Shown: positions 59,965-64,000 of the stretch, piece by piece
Position numbering within the stretch: position 1 is the first letter of the stretch
Layout of the letters: each line of letters opens with the position of its first letter
NCBI RefSeq assembly: GCF_024700075.1
Contig: NZ_JAJONE010000001.1
Coordinates: 4,301,001-4,365,000 of the forward strand
From: Hymenobacter sp. J193
Lineage (GTDB): Bacteria > Bacteroidota > Bacteroidia > Cytophagales > Hymenobacteraceae
Direction: 5' to 3'
Length of the DNA: 64,000 nucleotides
The notes under the pieces: model-generated
The model's input: only the letters and a program-made list of their open reading frames with translations
Databases searched by the model: none
What the model was told of the DNA's origin: nothing
Program-made: the position numbers and the translations under genes

Positions 59965-60122
59965 GTCATTGCGAGCGAAGCGAAGCAATCCGACCTCTGA
60001 AACGTGCTAAGCCTCCCTAACACAGAAAGCCCCTGACGTCTATACTGGCGTCAGGGGCTTTCTGGTAAATGGGGGCGCCTGGTATGGTACAGGACGGATT
60101 GCTTCGCTTCGCTCGCAATGAC
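59965..60122. repeat. Dispersed palindrome (TCATTGCGAGC type) enclosing a terminator
   Basis: Arms of 28 bases (59965-59992 and 60095-60122) are perfect inverted copies; each holds GTCATTGCGAGCGAAGCGAAG and its complement. They enclose about 100 bases including the terminator at 60023-60064. This is the clearest example of a palindrome wrapped around a terminator between two convergent genes. Confidence 0.88.
60023..60064. terminator. Terminator between the antiporter and ClC genes
   Basis: A 16-bp perfect stem CAGAAAGCCCCTGACG with a 10-base loop, inside the palindrome arms. Confidence 0.85.
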
Positions 60123-60148
60123 ACAGCTTCAACTGGGCCATTTCACTG

Positions 60149-61927
60149 CTAGTCTGATTCTTTGAGCAGCTGGCGGCGGTAGGCAGCCAGGATGGCGGAT
60201 TTCAGCAGGAAGCCGGCGTAGCGGCCGTTTTCAACCACGGGCAGTGCCCAGGCGCCTACCTGCTCCATGCAGCGCAGGGTATCCAGCATCATATCATCGG
60301 GGTTGACGATGGCGGGGGGCTGGGTCATCAGGTCAGCCACAAGGGTGGTGGTATAGTGTTCGTCGTCGAAGAGGGCGTCGCGCACGGTGTCCAGGCTCAC
60401 AATGCCCAGCAGCTCCCCGCGCTCATTTACTACCGGAAACAGGTTGCGGGTGGCGTGGCGGAAGATGTCAACCAGCTCGCCCAGCGTATTTTCGGGCCGT
60501 ACCGTCACGAAGTCGTTCTGGATAAGATGGTGCAGATCCAGCTGGGAAAGCAGACCCCGGTCGCGGTCCTGATGCATGTAGATGCCCTGCTTGGCCAGCT
60601 TGCGGGTGTACACCGAATACGGCTCGAAGTACTTGGTAACCAGATAGGAACAAGACGTAACGGCCATCAAAGGCACGAACAGGGCGTAGCCGCCGGTAAT
60701 TTCGGCAATGAGGAAGATGGCCGTGAGCGGGGCGTGCACCACGCCGGCCAGCATCCCGGCCATACCCAGCACAATGAAATGCACTTCCGGCACCGGGGTC
60801 ATGCCACTCAGGTTGATGATGCGGGCGTACACGAATCCGGCCAGCGCCCCCACAAACAGTGAGGAGCCAAACATGCCCCCGTTGCCGCCCGAACCCACCG
60901 TAATGGTGGTGGCCACCACTTTCAGCAGCATACTGCCAATGGCCACCAGCAGCACCAGCAGCACGCTGTCGTCGCGGTACACGGCAAACAAGGAGCCATC
61001 CACCAGCCGCTCCGACTGCCCGCTTAGCAGCAGCTGCACAATGTCGTACCCCTCGCCGTAAAGCGGAGGGAAGATGAACACCAGCAGCCCCAGCGCTATG
61101 CCGCCCGCCACAATCTTATGGAAGGGGTTGGGCCACCGCTCATATAGCCGCTCCGCCAGAAAGTACACCCGAATCATGTAGACCGAGAGCAAGGCCGTGA
61201 ACATGGCCAGCATGAGGTAAAACGGAATGGCCTCCACGGGCCAGGCGGTGGTAATAAGCACGAACGGCTGCCCGGCGTACAGCAGCTTGGACACCACCGT
61301 GGCTGTGGCCGAGGAAATAAGCAGGGGAATGAAAAACGGCGCCGACAGCTCCGAGAGAATGGCCTCCACCGCAAACAGCACCCCCGCAATGGGCGAGTTG
61401 AAGATGGCCGCCACGCCCGCAGCCGCCCCGCACCCTACCAGCAGGCGCCGCTCGCGCCGGCCCACCCGCAGAATGCGCCCCACGTTGGAGCCAATGGCCG
61501 AGCCCGTGACGGAAATAGGCGCCTCCAGCCCCGCCGAGCCCCCAAACGTAACGGTCAGAAACGAGGTGACCATCTGAGAATAGAGCTTGCTGCGCGGCAC
61601 GATGCTGCCCTGGCGGGCAATGTTGTACACGATGGGCCCCACACCCCGGCTCAGCTGCCCGCCCAGCACGTAGCGCGTAAACAGCACCGACAGCGAAATA
61701 CCGATGATGGGGTAAAGCGACAGTGCAAACACCCGGTACTGCTCGGGCACCCAGGCAAAAATGAGCCCCTGGCTGACGTGCACGGAGTTTTTGAGCAGTA
61801 CCGCCGCCAGGCCCGCCAGCAGGCCCACCACAATGCTGAGCAGAATCAGGTATACCCGGTCGTTGACGTGGCGCAGCCGCCACAGCAACAAAGGGCCCAG
61901 CAGCCGGTGGATAACGTTTTTGGGCAT
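60149..61927 (-). CDS. ClC-family chloride channel/transporter with CBS pair
   Basis: The protein has 592 residues; the start at 61927 gives MPKNVIHRLLGPLLLWRLRHVND. The ClC membrane part of about 12 helices contains SRGVGPIVYNIARQGS, VTFGGSAGLEAPISVTGSAIGSNVGR (the GxEGP region appears as GLEAP, keeping the gating Glu), CGAAAGVAAIFNSPIAGVLFAVEAIL, and GSGGNGGMFGSSLFVGALAG. The cytosolic tail has a CBS pair: LGELVDIFRHATRNLFPVVNERGELLGIVSLDTVRDALF, then DLMTQPPAIVNPDDMMLDTLRCMEQVGAWALPVVENGRYAGF. ClC proteins exchange Cl- for H+, or pass Cl-. CBS domains bind adenine nucleotides to regulate. It is a single gene, with the MscS channel gene about 180 bases upstream on the same strand. Confidence 0.93.
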   Translation of the reverse strand: MPKNVIHRLLGPLLLWRLRHVNDRVYLILLSIVVGLLAGLAAVLLKNSVHVSQGLIFAWVPEQYRVFALSLYPIIGISLSVLFTRYVLGGQLSRGVGPIVYNIARQGSIVPRSKLYSQMVTSFLTVTFGGSAGLEAPISVTGSAIGSNVGRILRVGRRERRLLVGCGAAAGVAAIFNSPIAGVLFAVEAILSELSAPFFIPLLISSATATVVSKLLYAGQPFVLITTAWPVEAIPFYLMLAMFTALLSVYMIRVYFLAERLYERWPNPFHKIVAGGIALGLLVFIFPPLYGEGYDIVQLLLSGQSERLVDGSLFAVYRDDSVLLVLLVAIGSMLLKVVATTITVGSGGNGGMFGSSLFVGALAGFVYARIINLSGMTPVPEVHFIVLGMAGMLAGVVHAPLTAIFLIAEITGGYALFVPLMAVTSCSYLVTKYFEPYSVYTRKLAKQGIYMHQDRDRGLLSQLDLHHLIQNDFVTVRPENTLGELVDIFRHATRNLFPVVNERGELLGIVSLDTVRDALFDDEHYTTTLVADLMTQPPAIVNPDDMMLDTLRCMEQVGAWALPVVENGRYAGFLLKSAILAAYRRQLLKESD

Positions 61928-62107
61928 AGCAGCGGAAAAAGCCGGCAGTTGGTGATAAGGCTGTCGGCGGCAAGGGTGGGAACGGGCACTTCGGCGGCGC
62001 GCAGCGGGAGCAGCACGGAGTAGGAGCCGGGCCACGCGCCCGGCCGCTCTGCCGCACTAACGGACAAGATGGAGAACTTACGCTGGAATAAGCCGAAAAA
62101 AATCAAA

Positions 62108-62947
62108 TTACTGCACCGCCGCCGGGTGCGGGTAGCCCTGCTCCACTAACATTTCCCTGATTCCCTGCATCAGCTCGCTTTTTAGCAGCTGCGTGCCGCG
62201 CCGGTAATCCTCGGAGAAAGTCCAGAAATACACGTGCAGGGTAGCCACGGTACCGTCGGTTTTCTCTACGATAACGTAGGGCGTGTGCGGCTCCTCATTT
62301 TCCACGTCTTGGTACTGGCGCACGAATTCCAGTACGAGCTCCTGCACCTTGTTGGGGCGCTTGTCCTGCTCAATGTCGATGGAAACCAGGAAGTCCTGGC
62401 GGATGTGCCCGTCGCGGGTGAAGTTGATGAGCGGCTCGCGCAGCACCAGCGCGTTGGGCAGGTAGATGTGCTTGCCGTCGAAGGTTTTGATGAGGGTGGT
62501 GCGCAGGTTGAGGGCCTCCACGCGGCCCATCAGCTCCTTGTTGTCGCGAATCTGAATGGTGTCGTGAATGCGGAAGGGCCGATTGAAGGCCAGCACCACG
62601 CCCGCCAGGAAGTTCTCGGCAATATCCTTGAGGGCAAAGCCTACCACAAAGGCCGTAAGGCCGGCCGCGCCCAGCACGCCCGTAACCACGCCGGCGGCCC
62701 CTATCACCTGCATGGCCAGCAGCAGCCCCAGGCCTATGAAAGCCCACTTGCTCAGGCGGGTCAGAAACTCGGCCAGGAGCGGGTCGTGGGAGCGGGCCTG
62801 CAGGCGCCCGCCCAGCAGACGGCTCAGCCGCTGCGCCACAAATACGGCAATAGCCAGCAGCACCAGGGCTACGGCCAGCTTAGGCAGCAGAAACAGAAAG
62901 TGGGCCCAATAAGTAGTCAGTACCTCGTAGAGGTCGTGTAGCAGCAT
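62108..62947 (-). CDS. Small-conductance mechanosensitive channel MscS-type
   Basis: The protein has 279 residues with three membrane helices (about 15-37, 60-82 and 88-112). The last is the pore helix with AAGVVTGVLGAAGLTAFVVGFALKDIAENFLAGVVLAFNRPFRIHDTI, matching the MscS pore and vestibule boundary. The cytosolic part has VEALNLRTTLIKTFDGKHIYLPNALVL and the alpha/beta vestibule. Length and layout equal E. coli MscS (286 residues). It opens on membrane tension to release solutes in hypo-osmotic shock. The gene lies upstream of ClC on the same strand, so both could be stress-related. The ATG at 62947 gives MLLHDLYEVLTTYWAHF, a normal N-terminus. Confidence 0.93.
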   Translation of the reverse strand: MLLHDLYEVLTTYWAHFLFLLPKLAVALVLLAIAVFVAQRLSRLLGGRLQARSHDPLLAEFLTRLSKWAFIGLGLLLAMQVIGAAGVVTGVLGAAGLTAFVVGFALKDIAENFLAGVVLAFNRPFRIHDTIQIRDNKELMGRVEALNLRTTLIKTFDGKHIYLPNALVLREPLINFTRDGHIRQDFLVSIDIEQDKRPNKVQELVLEFVRQYQDVENEEPHTPYVIVEKTDGTVATLHVYFWTFSEDYRRGTQLLKSELMQGIREMLVEQGYPHPAAVQ

Positions 62948-63041
62948 AGCGAAAAGGCAAAGAGGACGTAAGCAAAACCCCGCCGGCGGGGGCTGGCGGG
63001 GCTGTTTTCCTCGGAGGTACGCAAAAAGCTGGCGGCGGGGT

Positions 63042-63443
63042 TCAGACCAGGGCGGGCCGGTTCATCCAGCGCCAGAACACCCATCCGCCCACGGTGTAGG
63101 CCACCACATCGAGCGGGTCGGCCACCATGCCCGGCTTGAAGAACGGCATCAGCAGCTCAAACCAGATGGCAACGACAACCCAGGTGCTGGCAATCCATGC
63201 CAAAGGCAGGACAAAGTCAGGACGCCGGAAATAAAAGCGCCGTAGCACCCACAGCGCCAGCGTCAGCTCCAGCGGCAGCGTGAGCAGGTCGCCCAGGTGG
63301 GAGTTGATGAAGGCCGGCAGTGGGGGCCACGGCGCCCAATAGCGGTTGATGCAGGAGAAAAGGTAGAGCACAGCTCCCCCGATAAACAGCGGCTGCCGCA
63401 GCTCCTGCGGCAGTGTTACCCGGCCAACGCGGTTACTACCCAT
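63042..63443 (-). CDS. Small integral membrane protein, 133 residues
   Basis: The protein starts at ATG 63443 (MGSNRVGRVTLPQELRQPLF). Four hydrophobic segments are seen: LFIGGAVLYLFSCIN, LLTLPLELTLALWVLRRFYF, PLAWIASTWVVVAIWFELLMPFF and VVAYTVGGWVFWRW. No known family is named; the shape is a small four-helix membrane protein. Its start overlaps the end of the zinc-ribbon gene by 28 bases, so the two are co-transcribed and possibly coupled. The family of the zinc-ribbon gene does not reveal its role. Confidence 0.62.
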   Translation of the reverse strand: MGSNRVGRVTLPQELRQPLFIGGAVLYLFSCINRYWAPWPPLPAFINSHLGDLLTLPLELTLALWVLRRFYFRRPDFVLPLAWIASTWVVVAIWFELLMPFFKPGMVADPLDVVAYTVGGWVFWRWMNRPALV

Positions 63444-63721
63444 ATCATAAAAGCCAGGAGCGCCGCAAAAGCCAGTTGCCCGCCCCGAATGATGTATTTG
63501 AAAAAACGGACGAAAGAGCTGTCCTCGGGCTTTATCTCGATGAGCATGACCGAGGACATCTTCGCGTTGACCAGCTCTTCCCGCTCCTGCTCGTTGCGTC
63601 GCAGCTGCGGGTCCAGCAGCTGCCCGCACCGCTCGCACCGGTCGTCGCTGTGCTGTCGCCAGGCCGACCAGTGGCTGCAGTGCGGGCATTTTTTGGAGGA
63701 GGAAAGCAGGGAAGTATCCAT
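63416..63721 (-). CDS. Zinc-ribbon membrane protein, 101 residues
   Basis: From ATG 63721 (MDTSLLSSSKKCPHCSHW) the first 40 residues hold a zinc ribbon of two knuckles, CPHC and CERC (CPHCSHWSAWRQHSD, then RCERCGQLLDPQL). A charged segment and one TM helix (LAFAALLAFMIWVVTAL) follow. Small proteins of this type are common in Bacteroidota but uncharacterised. It overlaps the next small membrane gene by 28 bases. A -7 box TACTTTTG lies 5 bases before the ATG. Confidence 0.65.
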   Translation of the reverse strand: MDTSLLSSSKKCPHCSHWSAWRQHSDDRCERCGQLLDPQLRRNEQEREELVNAKMSSVMLIEIKPEDSSFVRFFKYIIRGGQLAFAALLAFMIWVVTALAG

Positions 63722-63725
63722 GGCC

Positions 63726-63733
63726 CAAAAGTA
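63726..63733 (-). promoter_or_regulatory. -7 box of the zinc-ribbon gene
   Basis: On the minus strand this reads TACTTTTG, an exact TAnnTTTG match 5 bases before the ATG. A TTG occurs 24 bases further upstream, as at murB. The spacing suggests a nearly leaderless transcript. Confidence 0.45.
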
Positions 63734-63794
63734 CGCGGCAATTGCCGGCTGCCCGGGCAAATCGGCCTACATAATGATGTGACTTTTCGCCTGC

Positions 63795-64000
63795 TTATTC
63801 CTCCATGATGTCCTCGTTCCAGAGGGCGGGCTCGGCGGCAATGAATTCCTCCATCATCTGCACGCACTCGGGCAAATCCAGGTCCACTACTTCCACGCCG
63901 TGGCTTTCCATGAACTCGCGGGCTCCGTCAAACGTGCGCGACTCGCCCACGACTACTTTCGGAATCTTGAACTGCACGATGGTGCCGGCGCACATAAAGC
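63795..64000 (-). CDS. Cytosine/nucleoside deaminase family protein, C-terminal end (partial)
   Basis: The frame reaches the right edge of the window; the visible part is about 68 residues. MCAGTIVQFKIPKVVVGESR holds the second Cys of the zinc-binding PCxxC motif of the CDA fold, with the first half outside the window. The rest is REFMESHGVEVVDLDLPECVQMMEEFI and an acidic tail (EPALWNEDIMEE). The IPKVVVGE segment is close to yeast cytosine deaminase and related guanine/cytosine deaminases. The reaction would be hydrolytic deamination of a free base or nucleoside. The N-terminal part with the catalytic Glu is not visible. Confidence 0.72.
   Translation of the reverse strand, partial: FMCAGTIVQFKIPKVVVGESRTFDGAREFMESHGVEVVDLDLPECVQMMEEFIAAEPALWNEDIMEE

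Overview
The window is a GC-rich chromosome segment from a Bacteroidota bacterium. The closest fit is the Cytophagales, Hymenobacter-like group. This is inferred from several signs: type A type IX secretion sorting tails, DUF4097, DUF5916 and DUF4112 proteins, an MtfA and a RecQ of the Bacteroidota kind, many lipoproteins, few Shine-Dalgarno sites, and -7 boxes of the form TAnnTTTG placed close to start codons. No rRNA, tRNA, CRISPR array, prophage or biosynthetic cluster was seen. Most of the content is ordinary core and accessory metabolism. The only insertion sequence is one decayed IS5-family copy.

Layout. 1-1.1 kb holds the end of a TIGR02757 gene and a broken IS5 element. 1.1-12.9 kb carries a lipoprotein/HtrA-type protease, mutS2, a type IX-secreted phospholipase D-like enzyme, murB, a FucP-type sugar transporter, an archaemetzincin-like lipoprotein and an RlmL-type rRNA methyltransferase. 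13-28.2 kb holds a secreted esterase-like protein, a GH13 amylase, recQ, a pair of paralogous unknown exported proteins, a frameshifted Xre/S24 regulator, pirin, a GAF protein, an ACE-like M2 peptidase and an MtfA-SEC-C fusion. Two arrays of a 21-bp tandem repeat lie here, each just upstream of a secreted minus-strand hydrolase gene. 28.4-37.6 kb holds a DUF5916 outer-membrane protein and then two side-by-side copies of one four-gene module: ECF sigma factor, zinc-finger/TM/HEAT anti-sigma factor, and two exported DUF4097 beta-repeat proteins.

38-43 kb is a periplasmic sugar-hydrolase stretch (GH3 beta-glucosidase, PepSY-like protein, GH37 trehalase). 43-50 kb holds an unknown exported protein, a DbpA-type helicase, BrkB, DUF2062, a frameshifted SseB-like gene and a LytS/LytR-type two-component pair. 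50-57 kb holds an exported alpha/beta hydrolase, a cytochrome c/SCO/lipoprotein operon, DUF4112, an aldo/keto reductase and an unusual diadenylate-cyclase-domain protein. 57-64 kb holds a flavoprotein, a cation/proton antiporter, a ClC channel with CBS domains, an MscS channel, small membrane proteins and the end of a deaminase gene.

Two kinds of non-coding structure recur. The first is the 21-bp arrays. The second is a set of dispersed long palindromes (cores TCATGCTGAGC...GAAGCATC, TCATTGCGAGC...GAAGCAATCCG, TCATCCTGAG...GAAGGATC) at gene ends, often beside or around terminators. Three otherwise intact genes each carry one single-base deletion, two of them in A5 tracts. This may be real decay or base-calling error.
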